Counted from the first letter of the stretch, positions 8,348-17,354 are shown. The stretch: DNA of 64,000 nt from VAZQ01 sp963712565 (GCA_963712565.1 CAVQIP010000068.1:62001-126000), one strand, 5' to 3'. Program-made: numbers and translations. Notes: generated from the letters alone by a model not told the origin.

Positions 8348-9460
8348 ATGGCCCACGCCTGGATCGATGGCAGAGCCGTGACGCTTGAGGCGGCAATAGC
8401 CGAAGCGGCGAGATTGCTCGGCGCCAGTCGTGTGCCGGTCGTGGCCGGCCTGGGCACCGACATCGCCGGAGCGCGCGCGGCGATCGCGCTCGCCGAGCGG
8501 CTGGGCGCGGCCCTCGATCACGTGAATTCCAGCGCCGTGCTCCGCGACCTCGATGTCATGCGCGAGGCCGGCATCATGGTCACTACGCCGAACGAGGCAC
8601 GACTGCGGGCCGACCTTCTGCTGATGATCGGCGCCGGGCTCCTCGAGGCTTGGCCGCAACTGCCGGAGCGCCTGTTGATCCGGCCGGCGCGGCCGCAGCC
8701 GGATGAACCGGCGACGCGGCGCATCATCTGGCTCTGTCCGGGAAGCGGTACGCCCAAGCCGGCGGGCGACGAAAGCGTGCAAGTGATCGGCCGCAGCGCG
8801 GAGGACCTGCCGGTTCTGCTCGCGGCGTTGCGCGCGCGCGTGGCCGGACATCCCGTCGGCAAGACCCGGCTTGCGGCCAAGGCGCTCGATGCGCTCGCCG
8901 CCGCTCTGCGCGGCGCCCGGTTCGGCGTTGCGGTCTGGTCGGCGGCGGAACTCGGCGCTCTCACGATCGAAATGCTCTGCGGCCTGGTCGCAGACTTGAA
9001 CGCCAACACGCGCTTTAGCGGGCTGGCTTTGGCGCTTGGCGACAATGCGCTCGGCGTGCTGCAGGCCTGCGGCTGGATGACCGGCTTTCCCATGCGCACC
9101 GGCTTCGGTCGCGGCTATCCCGAGCACGATCCGTGGCGGTTCGACGCGACGCGGCTGGTCGAGAGCGGGGAGGCCGACTGCGCGCTTTGGATTTCCGCCT
9201 ATCGCGCGGCGGCGCCGGACTGGCGCCGCCCTTTGCCGATGATCGCGCTCACCGGAGCGGACGCCGCCTTTCGCCACGCTCCGCGCGTCCACATCGCCGT
9301 CGGCCGCCCCGGCCACGATCACGACGCCGTCGAGTATCTCGCGGCAGCCGCGGCACTCGTGCCGGTCACCGCGATGAAGCCGGCCGCAACGATCTCGGTC
9401 GCCGACGCGGTCAGCCGCATCGCCGCGGCGCTGCCGTCCGCCGGAGCATGGCCATGTTGA
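8348..9460 (+). CDS. fhcB: Formyltransferase/hydrolase complex subunit B
   Basis: FhcB is the bacterial relative of formylmethanofuran dehydrogenase subunit B (FmdB/FwdB). It forms part of the Fhc complex that moves the formyl group from H4MPT to methanofuran and releases formate. The 370-aa product has a DLNANTRFSGLALALGDNALGVLQACGWMTGFPMRTGFGRGYPEHDPWRFDA stretch (read in pieces) near residues 215-265, typical of the family. No iron-sulfur cysteine clusters are visible, in line with the bacterial complex being a non-redox hydrolase (known). Its stop overlaps the fhcA start by 7 bp. The order B-A-D-C matches the classic methylotroph operon. Confidence 0.93.
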   Translation: MAHAWIDGRAVTLEAAIAEAARLLGASRVPVVAGLGTDIAGARAAIALAERLGAALDHVNSSAVLRDLDVMREAGIMVTTPNEARLRADLLLMIGAGLLEAWPQLPERLLIRPARPQPDEPATRRIIWLCPGSGTPKPAGDESVQVIGRSAEDLPVLLAALRARVAGHPVGKTRLAAKALDALAAALRGARFGVAVWSAAELGALTIEMLCGLVADLNANTRFSGLALALGDNALGVLQACGWMTGFPMRTGFGRGYPEHDPWRFDATRLVESGEADCALWISAYRAAAPDWRRPLPMIALTGADAAFRHAPRVHIAVGRPGHDHDAVEYLAAAAALVPVTAMKPAATISVADAVSRIAAALPSAGAWPC

Positions 9461-11091
9461 CGCGAATCGTGGGCGGGCGCGTCATCGATCCGGCCAACGG
9501 CCGAGACGGCATCGGCGACGTCTGGATGCGCGACGGGCGGATCGTCGATCCGCCGCCGAGCGGCACCCGCGCCGATGACAGCTATGACGCCGCCGGCAAG
9601 ATCGTGATGGCAGGCGGCATCGACATCCATTCCCACATCGCCGGCGGCAACGTGAACACGGCCCGTCTGCTGCTGCCGGAATTTCATCGGGCGGCGGGCG
9701 CGCGGCGGGCGCAGGCGCCGCTGGCGAACGCCGGCTGGGGCACGTTCGAGACCGGATGCCTCTATGCCGCCATGGGCTTCACCACCGTGGTCGAGCCGGC
9801 GGTGGCGCCGCACCACGCCTTGCACGCTCATCTCGAGCTCGCCGATATCCCGATCATCGACAAGGCGGCGTTGTCGGTGCTCGGCAACGACGACTACCTG
9901 CTGGGCCTGATGCGCGCCGGCGCGGGCCCCTCCGCCGTTCGCGACTACGTGGCCTGGACGCTGGCAACGTCGCGCGCGATCGGCATCAAGGTGGTCAATG
10001 CCGGCGGCGCCGTCGCCCTCAAGTCGAACGTGCGTGCCTTTTCGTTCGACGACGTGGTGCCGTTTTACGGCGTTTCCTCGCGCGCCATCGTCAAGACCTT
10101 ACAACGCGCCGTCCATGAGCTCGGCGTACCCCATCCGCTGCACGTCCATTGCAACAATCTCGGCATCGCGGGCAACGTCGAGACCGCGCTCGCGACGATC
10201 GCAGCGGCGGAGGGCCTGCCGCTCCATCTCGCCCACCTGCAATTCTACGGCTACGGCAAAGAGGGAGAACGCGGGTTCTCGTCGGCCGCGGCGCGGCTGG
10301 CGGAGGCGGTGAACGCGGCCAAGAGCGTGACCATCGACGTCGGCCAGGTCATGTTCGGGCAGACCGTGACGATCTCGTCGGACGTGCTGCGTCAGTTCAA
10401 CGCCCGCGACCAGGCAAGCCCGAAGAAATGGGTGATCTTCGACGGCGATGCGAACGGTTTCGGCATCGTGCCGTACAACTATCGTGCGAAGGATTTCTAC
10501 AACGCGGTGCAGTGGTGCGTCGGGCTGGAGCTGTTCTTGCTGATCGATGATCCCAGCCGCGTCTTCTTCACCACCGACCACCCCAACGGCGCGCCGTTCA
10601 CGACCTATCCGGAGATCCTGGCGCTGCTCATGGACCGTGATCTGCGGGCGAAGTGGATTGCGGCGCTGCCGCCGGCCGCGGTGGCAGTGACCACGCTCGC
10701 CTCCATCAGGCGCGAATATTCGCTCAACGAGATCGCGACCATGACGCGGTCTGCTCCGGCCCGGCTCCTCGGCCTGGCGGATCGCGGGCATCTCGGGCCC
10801 GGCGCTGCCGCCGACATCGCCGTCTACGCCGACGACGCCGACCGGGCAAAGATGTTCCGCGCGGCCACGCTCGTCTTCAAGGACGGCGACCTCGTCGTTC
10901 GCGACGGCCAGGTGACGCACTATCGGTGGGGGCGGGCCTTTACCGTCCAGCCCGGACACGATCGAGCGATCGAAGGTCGGATGCGGAGCTACTACGACGA
11001 CCGCTACGGGTTGCCGGCGGATGCCATGGCCGTGCCCGCAAGCGCGATCGGGCGGCCGGACCCCTTCGAGTTGGTGCCATGCGCGAGCTGA
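9454..11091 (+). CDS. fhcA: Formyltransferase/hydrolase complex subunit A (formylmethanofuran hydrolase)
   Basis: A 545-aa amidohydrolase-fold subunit, homologous to archaeal FmdA/FwdA, that hydrolyses formylmethanofuran to formate. The metal-binding HxH is in GGIDIHSHIAGG (H59, H61). The segments HVHCNNLGIAGN, HLAHLQFYGYG, FFTTDHPNGAPF and the C-terminal DLVVRDGQ complete the pattern. Of two in-frame ATGs (9448 and 9454), 9454 has a GGAG at 7 nt spacing and is preferred. Its end overlaps fhcD by 13 bp. Confidence 0.95.
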   Translation: MLTRIVGGRVIDPANGRDGIGDVWMRDGRIVDPPPSGTRADDSYDAAGKIVMAGGIDIHSHIAGGNVNTARLLLPEFHRAAGARRAQAPLANAGWGTFETGCLYAAMGFTTVVEPAVAPHHALHAHLELADIPIIDKAALSVLGNDDYLLGLMRAGAGPSAVRDYVAWTLATSRAIGIKVVNAGGAVALKSNVRAFSFDDVVPFYGVSSRAIVKTLQRAVHELGVPHPLHVHCNNLGIAGNVETALATIAAAEGLPLHLAHLQFYGYGKEGERGFSSAAARLAEAVNAAKSVTIDVGQVMFGQTVTISSDVLRQFNARDQASPKKWVIFDGDANGFGIVPYNYRAKDFYNAVQWCVGLELFLLIDDPSRVFFTTDHPNGAPFTTYPEILALLMDRDLRAKWIAALPPAAVAVTTLASIRREYSLNEIATMTRSAPARLLGLADRGHLGPGAAADIAVYADDADRAKMFRAATLVFKDGDLVVRDGQVTHYRWGRAFTVQPGHDRAIEGRMRSYYDDRYGLPADAMAVPASAIGRPDPFELVPCAS

Positions 11092-11984
11092 TCGTCAGGG
11101 GCGTGCGAATCGACGACACCTTCGCCGAAGGCTTCACCATGCGCGCCACCGCGGTCGTCATCACCGCCGACAGCACGCGCTGGGCGCGCCAGGCGGCGGT
11201 CACCATGACCGGCTTCGGCACCTCGGTCATCGGCTGCGGCTGCGAGGCCGGCATCGATACCGAGTTGAGTCCGCGACAGACGCCGGATCGGCGCCCGGGC
11301 GTGCGTGCGCTGCTGTTCGCGGTCTCCACCGGCGAACTGCAAAAGCAGCTGCAGAACCGGGTCGCGCAATGCGTCCTCACCACCGCCGGCACCGCCTGCT
11401 ACGCGGGGCTTGCGAGCGAAGAGGCACTCAGCCTCGGCAATGCGCTGCGCTTCTTCGGCGACGGCTGGCAGATCTCCAAGCGCTTCGCTGGCAAGCGCTA
11501 CTGGCGCGTGCCGGTCATGGACGGCGAATTTGTCTGCGAAGGGACGACGGGACTGACCAAGACCGCGGTCGGCGGCGGCAACCTGCTGATCATGGGCCGC
11601 AACGCTCGCTCCGCCCTGGCGGCGGCGGAAGCTGCCGTGAAGGCGATCCATGCGGTGCCCGACGTGATCATGCCGTTTCCGGGCGGGATCGTGCGCTCGG
11701 GATCGAAGGTGGGCTCCAAATACAATGCCAGCGCGTCCACCAACGAGGCCTATTGCCCGACGCTGAGGGGAGCGGTGAAGAGCGCGCTCGATCCCGAGAT
11801 CGCGTCCGTGCTCGAGATCGTCATCGACGGCTTGTCGTATTCGGCGGTCGCGGCGGCGATGCGCGCGGGTCTCGCCGCCGTGGTCAAGCTCGGGCCCAAG
11901 CGCGGTGCGCTGCGCATCGGTGCCGGCAACTATGGCGGCAAGCTCGGCCCGCACCACTTCCATCTCAAGGACCTGTTGCCATGA
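11079..11984 (+). CDS. fhcD: Formylmethanofuran:tetrahydromethanopterin formyltransferase (Fhc subunit D)
   Basis: The 301-aa Ftr homologue transfers the formyl group from formyl-H4MPT to methanofuran within the Fhc complex. Recognisable segments are GVRIDDTFAEGFTMRATAVVIT at the N-terminus, MTGFGTSVIGCGCEAG, PDRRPGVRALLF, TTAGTACYAGL, MPFPGGIVRSGSKVGSKY and a C-terminal GNYGGKLGPHHF. Length is normal. The ATG at 11079 overlaps the fhcA end; the upstream open frame is shadow of fhcA. Confidence 0.96.
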   Translation: MRELIVRGVRIDDTFAEGFTMRATAVVITADSTRWARQAAVTMTGFGTSVIGCGCEAGIDTELSPRQTPDRRPGVRALLFAVSTGELQKQLQNRVAQCVLTTAGTACYAGLASEEALSLGNALRFFGDGWQISKRFAGKRYWRVPVMDGEFVCEGTTGLTKTAVGGGNLLIMGRNARSALAAAEAAVKAIHAVPDVIMPFPGGIVRSGSKVGSKYNASASTNEAYCPTLRGAVKSALDPEIASVLEIVIDGLSYSAVAAAMRAGLAAVVKLGPKRGALRIGAGNYGGKLGPHHFHLKDLLP

Positions 11985-12793
11985 GGCCGCTGGTCCTGAG
12001 GCTGCGGACCCCGCCCGACGAGCGGCTCGACTTGTCGGGGCTGGTCCCGCACCGTCTGGCCGGAAGAACGGCAGCGGAGATCGGCAAGATCGAACTGCAG
12101 ACGGGGCGTCATCGCATCGCGGTCGGTGACATTTTCCGCCTGAGCGGTGGCGATGCGGAGCGCATTCGCATCGAGGGCGCCACCGACCGGCTCGACCAGA
12201 TCGGGCAGGACATGGCGAGCGGCGAGATCGTGGTGGAAGGCGACGTCGGCAACCAGGCTGGCCGATCGATGACGGGCGGCCGCTTGCGCATCAGCGGCGG
12301 CGCCGGGCAGTGGACCGCTTCCGGCATGCGCGGTGGATTGATCGAAATCACGGGTTCCGCCGGCGATCGCCTCGGCGGACCGCTCGCGGGCGAGACCGCG
12401 GGGATGCGCGGCGGCGTGGTGGTGGTCAAGGGCGATGTCGGCGAGCGCGTCGGTGACCGTCTGCGCCGCGGCACGATCATCGTGGAAGGCCACGCCGGCG
12501 CCCACGCCGGCAGCCGGATGATCGCCGGAACGTTGATCCTGCGGCGCTCGGCGGGACCGCTTCCGGGTTACCTCATGCGCCGGGGCACGATCGTGCTGGG
12601 CGGCGGCTGCGCTGAGCTCTCGCCGACATTTGCCGACTGCGGCGAGCACGATCTCGTGGCCATCCGGCTGATGGCCGCGTTCGTCAAAGACCACAGCGCG
12701 GCGGCCGCTTCCGCCTTTCGCCCGCCGTTGCGGCGGTTTGCGGGCGACATGGCGGTGCTCGGAAAAGGTGAAATATTCTCGGCGACGGGATAA
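11981..12793 (+). CDS. fhcC: Formyltransferase/hydrolase complex subunit C
   Basis: The 270-aa subunit related to FmdC/FwdC and the glutamate synthase alpha C-terminal domain, a right-handed beta-helix. The repeats are visible: GEIVVEGDVGNQAGRSMTGG, GRLRISGGAGQWTASGMRGG, GLIEITGSAGDRLGG, GGVVVVKGDVGERVG and GTIIVEGHAGAHAGSRM, spaced about 20-25 residues apart between residues 75 and 200. It is structural and helps hold the complex. The start at 11981 overlaps the fhcD stop (ATGA). Confidence 0.94.
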   Translation: MRPLVLRLRTPPDERLDLSGLVPHRLAGRTAAEIGKIELQTGRHRIAVGDIFRLSGGDAERIRIEGATDRLDQIGQDMASGEIVVEGDVGNQAGRSMTGGRLRISGGAGQWTASGMRGGLIEITGSAGDRLGGPLAGETAGMRGGVVVVKGDVGERVGDRLRRGTIIVEGHAGAHAGSRMIAGTLILRRSAGPLPGYLMRRGTIVLGGGCAELSPTFADCGEHDLVAIRLMAAFVKDHSAAAASAFRPPLRRFAGDMAVLGKGEIFSATG

Positions 12794-12856
12794 AACTTCC
12801 GGCAGCGACCGTTCGATGGCCGTCAGCAACGACCGGATTCGCGTCGGAGAATGGCG

Positions 12857-13066
12857 ATGGGCTTGATCGAAATAGTCCTCACCGTGTGTGCCTTGGCGCT
12901 GCCCGATCAGTGCGAGGAGCAGCACATTCAATTCACCGCCAACATGTCGCTCAATCAGTGCGTGATGAGAGCGCAGCCTTACATCGCGCGCTGGATCAAC
13001 GAGCATCCCAAATGGATGGCGGTGCGCTGGCGGTGTGAATATGGCGGCAGCCAGGAGCGGACCTGA
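12857..13066 (+). CDS. Small conserved-looking protein with four cysteines, unknown function
   Basis: A 69-aa product (MGLIEIVLTVCALALPDQC...). The N-terminus is hydrophobic, either a short signal peptide or a buried segment. Cysteines are at residues 11, 19, 35 and 60, with several tryptophans near the end (ARWINEHPKW, VRWRCEY). The ATG at 12857 has a GGAG 7 nt upstream; the ATG at 12851 is too close to it. It lies 63 bp after fhcC, and its stop shares one base with the DHPS start (TGATG), so it is likely co-transcribed with both. I recall similar small proteins in Rhizobiales genomes but no assigned function. Confidence 0.7.
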   Translation: MGLIEIVLTVCALALPDQCEEQHIQFTANMSLNQCVMRAQPYIARWINEHPKWMAVRWRCEYGGSQERT

Positions 13067-13902
13067 TGCGCGCCGAGTGGCGCGCCAAGCGTGACGCCTT
13101 CCTGCACAAGATCAAGTCCCGTCCGGCGGTCATGGGCGTTCTGAATTTGACCCCGGACTCCTTCTCCGATCACGGCCAGTTCCAAACTTTCGACGCCGCT
13201 GTTGCGCAGGCCAAGACCATGGTCGCCGAGGGGTGCGACATCGTCGACATCGGCGGAGAATCGACGCGGCCGGGCGCCGTTCCGGTGTCCGCGGCGGAGG
13301 AGCTTGCGCGGGTCGAGCCGGCCTTGACGGCGCTGGTGCGCGTTCTCGACGTGCCGCTGTCGATCGACACCTACAAGGCGGCGGTCGCGGCCAGGGCAGG
13401 GGAGGTCGGCGCGGTCGTGGTCAACGACGTATGGGGGCTGCAACGGGATCTGAAAATGGCCGACGCGGTCGCGCAAGCCCAGACAGCGGTCGTCATCACT
13501 CACAATCGCGCGGAACGGGACGCAACCGTCGACATTTTCGCGGACATGCGGCGGTTCTTCGATCGCTCGCTCGCGCTCGCAGCCAAGGCCGGAATCCGCA
13601 ACGACCTCATCATCCTCGATCCCGGCATCGGATTCGGCAAGACCTCTCGCCAGAACGTCGAAGCGCTGGCGCGGATTGCCGACCTCAAGGCTTATGGGTT
13701 TCCGATCCTGGTCGGCGCATCGCGCAAAGCCTTTCTCGGATCGCTGACCGGCGACGGCATCGAAGCGACCCTCATTGGAACGGTGGCGGTCGGCCTGATG
13801 GCGGCCGCGAGCGGCGCCTCCATCCTGCGCGTCCACGACGTCGCCGAGCACGTCGCAGCGCTGCGGGTGTTGCATGCGATGCGCGGCGACGCCGGCCGCT
13901 GA
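13066..13902 (+). CDS. folP: Dihydropteroate synthase
   Basis: A 278-aa TIM-barrel enzyme with both DHPS signatures: MGVLNLTPDSFSDHG near residue 23 and CDIVDIGGESTRPGA near residue 59. It also has LSIDTYKAAVA, VVNDVWGL, ILDPGIGFGKTSRQN and LVGASRKAFLG. It condenses a hydroxymethyl-dihydropterin pyrophosphate with p-aminobenzoate, or possibly with a beta-RFAP-derived substrate. The position at the end of the pcd-fhc operon leaves open whether it serves folate, H4MPT or both. A second, divergent DHPS-like protein is encoded at 29867-31264. Confidence 0.93.
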   Translation: MRAEWRAKRDAFLHKIKSRPAVMGVLNLTPDSFSDHGQFQTFDAAVAQAKTMVAEGCDIVDIGGESTRPGAVPVSAAEELARVEPALTALVRVLDVPLSIDTYKAAVAARAGEVGAVVVNDVWGLQRDLKMADAVAQAQTAVVITHNRAERDATVDIFADMRRFFDRSLALAAKAGIRNDLIILDPGIGFGKTSRQNVEALARIADLKAYGFPILVGASRKAFLGSLTGDGIEATLIGTVAVGLMAAASGASILRVHDVAEHVAALRVLHAMRGDAGR

Positions 13903-13921
13903 GCGGCGTCGGGAACCCGCG

Positions 13922-14267
13922 CTAGCGGCAGTCCGTCAGTTGCTTCTCCTCGATGGCGAACACGGCTCCTTCCTTGACCTCGAGGTCCCTGACGATGCAG
14001 ACGCGGCCGATCTTGTCGGCCAGCTTCACATCATAGCGGCCGGGCTCGACGCCGGTGATGCGCAGGCGCTCGTCGTGGTCGACCGTGCCATCGCGATCGT
14101 TCTTGCACTGGTCGGGCCCCCACGATATCTTTTCCCGCAGGCGACATCTGCAAATGCGTGATGGTGTAGAGCGTGAGGTTCCAGAACCGGATGCCGCGCC
14201 GGTCCTGCGCCGCGGCGTCGGCGCCGAGGATTCCGAGCGCAATCGTAACGAGCAGGATCTCACGCAT
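13922..14267 (-). pseudogene. Frameshifted small secreted protein of the methylotrophy region
   Basis: Two reading frames together make one sensible protein of about 114 aa. The first frame (start 14267) gives MREILLVTIALGILGADAAA (a signal peptide) and then RFWNLTLYTITHLQMSPAGKD. The second frame resumes with WGPDQCKNDRDG, VDHDERLRITGVEPGRYDVKL and RVCIVRDLEVKEGAVFAIEEK and ends at TAG 13922-13924. The break lies at about 14121-14130, where one extra base fits. Either the gene is inactivated or this is a sequence error; the intact codon pattern on both sides favours a recent event or an error. Function unknown; it is probably periplasmic. Confidence 0.65.
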
Positions 14268-14315
14268 TCCCCGACCCCTCGCTCGCGCGCGCGTCGATGC
14301 GCCGTGCGTCGCGCC

Positions 14316-15119
14316 TCATTCACGCAACAAACGCTGAACGTTCTGCGCCTTGTCGAAGTTCTTGGCGGCCTCAAGCCCAATCGGCGCAACGAGCCGCGCC
14401 GATACCAGGTCCGCTGCAAAAAAGTCGGCGCCGGCGATCGTGGCATTGGTGAGATTGGCGCCGCCCAAGGCGGCGCCCCGCAGCGAGGCGTTGGTCAGAT
14501 TCGCGTCCTTGAGCGACGCGAATTCGAGGTCCACGCGCGACAGGTCGGCGTCGCGCAAATCAGCGCGCGTGAGATCGGCCGATTTCAATACCGCGCGCAT
14601 CAGTCCCATCGACTGGTTTTTCATGTCGGCGCTGAGATCGGCGCCCACGAGCGAGGCGCCGACGAGGCTGGCGCCGGTCAGATCGGCCGCAACGCGGGCG
14701 CCGGCGAGGTCGGCGCCATCGAGCTTGGCGCGCTGCATTTGGGCGGCAAAGATGTGCGCGCCTTTGAGGCTCGCCCGGCTGAGGTCGGCTGCCAGCAGCC
14801 AAGCCTGATCGAGTATCGCCCGGTCGAGCTTGGCATCGGCCAGGTTGGTCCGGTTGAGTTTTGCAGCGCGGAACACGGCTCCGGACAGGTCGAGACCAGA
14901 CAAATCGAGGCCCGACAGCTTCTTGCCGGTGAAATCGGCGGGCTGCGCGGGGGTTGCTGCGGCGATCGCGGCCTCCACATCGGCCCGCGTCATCTCCGCC
15001 GAGGTCATCTCGGGCGATGTCAGATCGATGTGCCGCATCATGTCTTGCGCGGCCGCGGGCATCGCACATACGAGGCCGAACAGCCCGAATGCGGCGGTCC
15101 AGATCGATGGGCGCATCAT
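14316..15119 (-). CDS. Secreted pentapeptide-repeat protein
   Basis: A 267-aa protein with a signal peptide (MMRPSIWTAAFGLFGLVCAMPAAAQ). From about residue 60 to 245 it consists of A(D/N)LxxA-type pentapeptide repeats, for example SGLDLSGLDLSGAVF, ADLTRADLRDADL and ANLTNASLRGAALGGANLTNA. Such repeats fold as a right-handed quadrilateral beta-helix. Pentapeptide proteins of this kind occur next to xoxF-type loci, but their role is not known to me. It probably acts in the periplasm. It lies 48 bp upstream of the frameshifted gene on the same strand. Confidence 0.88.
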   Translation of the reverse strand: MMRPSIWTAAFGLFGLVCAMPAAAQDMMRHIDLTSPEMTSAEMTRADVEAAIAAATPAQPADFTGKKLSGLDLSGLDLSGAVFRAAKLNRTNLADAKLDRAILDQAWLLAADLSRASLKGAHIFAAQMQRAKLDGADLAGARVAADLTGASLVGASLVGADLSADMKNQSMGLMRAVLKSADLTRADLRDADLSRVDLEFASLKDANLTNASLRGAALGGANLTNATIAGADFFAADLVSARLVAPIGLEAAKNFDKAQNVQRLLRE

Positions 15120-15288
15120 CGTCCAGGCCTCCCTCGATGTCCCAAGGTCGAACCGCGTGGCGAGGCAATCGTCGGCCGTCCCGGTGTCGCCCAGCGTAGC
15201 GACGGGTCGTGATGTCTTCGATCACATTCGCGCGACCATTGCCGCGCAGGCGCCGCGGCATCGGCAAACCATCCGCGCGAGCCGCGCC

Positions 15289-15966
15289 TCACGCCGGAAG
15301 GCGGTGCCGGCCGACCAATCGCTCGACTGCCGCCGGCAGTTCCGTCATCGAGCGGACGATCGCGTCGGCTCCGGCCGCGGCGAGCCGCTGGGCCAAATCG
15401 TCGCTTGCATGGCTCGCGCCCGCGAATCCGATCACGGCCATGTCGGCCGCCCGCGCGGCTTCGACGCCGAGGACGGAATCCTCGATGACGATGCAGCTCG
15501 AGGGAGGCTCGCCGAGAGACCGCGCTGCCAACAGAAAGAGATCCGGCGCTGGCTTGCCGTTCGCGACCTGCGCCGCGCTGAAGACATCGCTGCCGAACAA
15601 AGGCGCAAGGCCGGTCACCTCGAGCGAGAGCATGAGGCGGTCGGGCCGCGAGGACGACGCCACGCAACGTCGATACGGCAGGGCGGCGATCGCCTCCTTC
15701 ACGCCCGCCACGGCCTTCAGCTCACGGCGCAAGCGCGCCAGCAGCGCGATCGCCGCCTGCTCGCCCATGGCTTGCGGGACCGGACGGGACAACAGGTCTT
15801 CCGCCCGCGTCAGCACGTCGTTCACGCTGCATCCGGCAAAGGCGCGCACGGCCTCTTCCGTCGTCATCGCATGGCCGAGCGTGGTCATGAGCTCCGCCAG
15901 CGCGGAACAGGCCAGGGGCTCGGAATCGACCAGCACGCCGTCGCAGTCGAAAATGAGGATCGTCAT
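15289..15966 (-). CDS. HAD-superfamily phosphatase (beta-phosphoglucomutase/phosphoglycolate phosphatase-like)
   Basis: A 225-aa HAD hydrolase. Motif I is FDCDGVLVDSE (nucleophile Asp at residue 7, Asp+2 present). Motif II is VASSSRPDRL, motif III lies around NGKPAPDLFLLAA, and motif IV is CIVIEDSVLGVEAARAA. The cap domain sits between motifs I and II (subfamily IA). The substrate cannot be told; phosphoglycolate or a sugar phosphate is possible. The ATG at 15966 directly precedes motif I; the longer open frame upstream is shadow of the divergent secreted-protein gene. Confidence 0.87.
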   Translation of the reverse strand: MTILIFDCDGVLVDSEPLACSALAELMTTLGHAMTTEEAVRAFAGCSVNDVLTRAEDLLSRPVPQAMGEQAAIALLARLRRELKAVAGVKEAIAALPYRRCVASSSRPDRLMLSLEVTGLAPLFGSDVFSAAQVANGKPAPDLFLLAARSLGEPPSSCIVIEDSVLGVEAARAADMAVIGFAGASHASDDLAQRLAAAGADAIVRSMTELPAAVERLVGRHRLPA

Positions 15967-16105
15967 TGCGCATCGATCATGCCGGGCCAAGTCTGCAACA
16001 TCCCGCTCGCGGTGCCAAAGCAAATGCGAAGCCCTGCGGCGGCGCCGTGTCTGGCATCGGGCGAGAGCAGGGCGTAAATTGCGGGAGGATTTCCGGCTGA
16101 CGGCG

Positions 16106-16462
16106 ATGACATTCATCGGAAGCATACGGTGCCTGGGCTTGACGCTCGTGGCGGCGGCGATGACGGCGCCGCTCGGCGCGGCCGAGCTCAACGATTACCC
16201 GACGGCGGCGCGCGCCGACTACGTCTTCGCCTGCATGAAGACCAACGGTGACACACGGCAGGCGTTGGAGCAGTGTTCCTGCTCCATCGATATCATCGCA
16301 TCGATCCTGCCTTACGATCGCTACGTGGCGGCGGAAGCGGTCTTGAGCCTGTCGCAGGTGCCCGGCCGGTTCGGCACGATGTTCCGCTCGCCCGAGCAGG
16401 CGCGAGCGGCGACCAACGATCTCAGGCGCGCGCAGGCCGAGGCCGAGGTCCGCTGTTTTTGA
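16106..16462 (+). CDS. Small secreted protein, unknown function
   Basis: A 118-aa product with a signal peptide (MTFIGSIRCLGLTLVAAAMTAPLGAAE). The mature part has three cysteines in FACMKTNGDTRQALEQCSCSID, then an alpha-helical C-terminus (EQARAATNDLRRAQAEAEVRCF). It is divergent from the HAD gene and convergent with the SoxYZ-like gene, inside the xoxF neighbourhood. A periplasmic role connected with methanol oxidation is an inference from position only. The longer open frame upstream is not coding. Confidence 0.72.
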   Translation: MTFIGSIRCLGLTLVAAAMTAPLGAAELNDYPTAARADYVFACMKTNGDTRQALEQCSCSIDIIASILPYDRYVAAEAVLSLSQVPGRFGTMFRSPEQARAATNDLRRAQAEAEVRCF

Positions 16463-16479
16463 GGCGTGCGTCGGGGCCG

Positions 16480-17301
16480 CTACATCGCGGATGCATCGAG
16501 CGGCCACTCCCCCTTGAACACGCGGTTTTGCGTGTCGACCGCTTCGACGCGAAACGCTTTCGCGTCGTTGGGCACGTAGCTGAACCGGATATTGGGATCT
16601 TCGGAGATCGCGATGCTGCCGTCCATCGAGAGCAGCAGCTCATCGCCCTGCCAGACCTTCACGTGCTCGATGAAATGCGCCGGAATGTAGAGCCGCGAAA
16701 TCTGATCCATCTGCAGCCCGGAATTATTCGGGTGACGGATCATGATCTGGGCTTCGCGCGTGCCGCCCATGCGCGCCTCGGCCGGTCGGGTGAATTGCCG
16801 AAACCGCATTTGGCCGAGGCTGACCTTGGCCTCGTCTGCGTTCTTGACCGCAGGGGCCGAACAGCCGCCCGAGGCCTTCACATAGGTCTTCACCACGTAG
16901 AGCTTGCCGTCGCTGAGTTCGGCGACGGCATGCACGTTGGTGTAGGAATTGACGCGCACCCGGGTCGAGATCGCGGAAACGACCACGCTCGGCCCGATGT
17001 TGAAGGTAGCGGCGAGCGGAGCGGGATTTTCGTCGATCACGATGGTGAACGCCTTGACGCGCCGGGTGTCGCCGGGCGACAGCGTGGCGCGTACGGTTAC
17101 CGGCACGATCGCGGCATCCTCGGCGCGCGCCGGCATCTCGATCGCGATCAGATCCGTGCCGTCCGCGAGCGGCCGACCGTTGAACAGCTCCTTCGCCAGA
17201 TCCGGCCAAGGATCCGGCGGGGCCGCGGCGTGGGCAAGCGAGCCGCACGTGACAAAGCCGAGCGCGGCAACGCACGCAACCCGAAGCATCGTCCTGTTCA
17301 T
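16480..17301 (-). CDS. Quinoprotein dehydrogenase-associated SoxYZ-like carrier
   Basis: A 273-aa secreted protein (signal MNRTMLRVACVAALGFVTCGSLAHA). The N-terminal half resembles SoxY, with the carrier-type cysteine in KASGGCSAPAVKNADEAK near residue 145. The C-terminal half is SoxZ-like (QIMIRHPNNSGLQMDQ, PAHFIEHVKVWQGDELL). Fusions of this kind are known beside PQQ-dependent dehydrogenases rather than thiosulfate oxidation genes. The ATG at 17301 has a GAGGAG 7 nt upstream; the longer frame start at 17364 overlaps the upstream gene. It is the second gene of a two-gene operon with the zinc metallohydrolase. Confidence 0.88.
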   Translation of the reverse strand: MNRTMLRVACVAALGFVTCGSLAHAAAPPDPWPDLAKELFNGRPLADGTDLIAIEMPARAEDAAIVPVTVRATLSPGDTRRVKAFTIVIDENPAPLAATFNIGPSVVVSAISTRVRVNSYTNVHAVAELSDGKLYVVKTYVKASGGCSAPAVKNADEAKVSLGQMRFRQFTRPAEARMGGTREAQIMIRHPNNSGLQMDQISRLYIPAHFIEHVKVWQGDELLLSMDGSIAISEDPNIRFSYVPNDAKAFRVEAVDTQNRVFKGEWPLDASAM

Positions 17302-17354
17302 CGTCCAGCTCCTCGAGCACGGCGGAATTCGAGCCGCGCGTGTGAAATCCGGCC

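Noticed and set aside
8348..12793. A redox formylmethanofuran dehydrogenase as in methanogens
   Set aside because: No iron-sulfur or molybdopterin-protein subunits are encoded and the order B-A-D-C with Ftr-like D is that of the bacterial hydrolytic Fhc complex.
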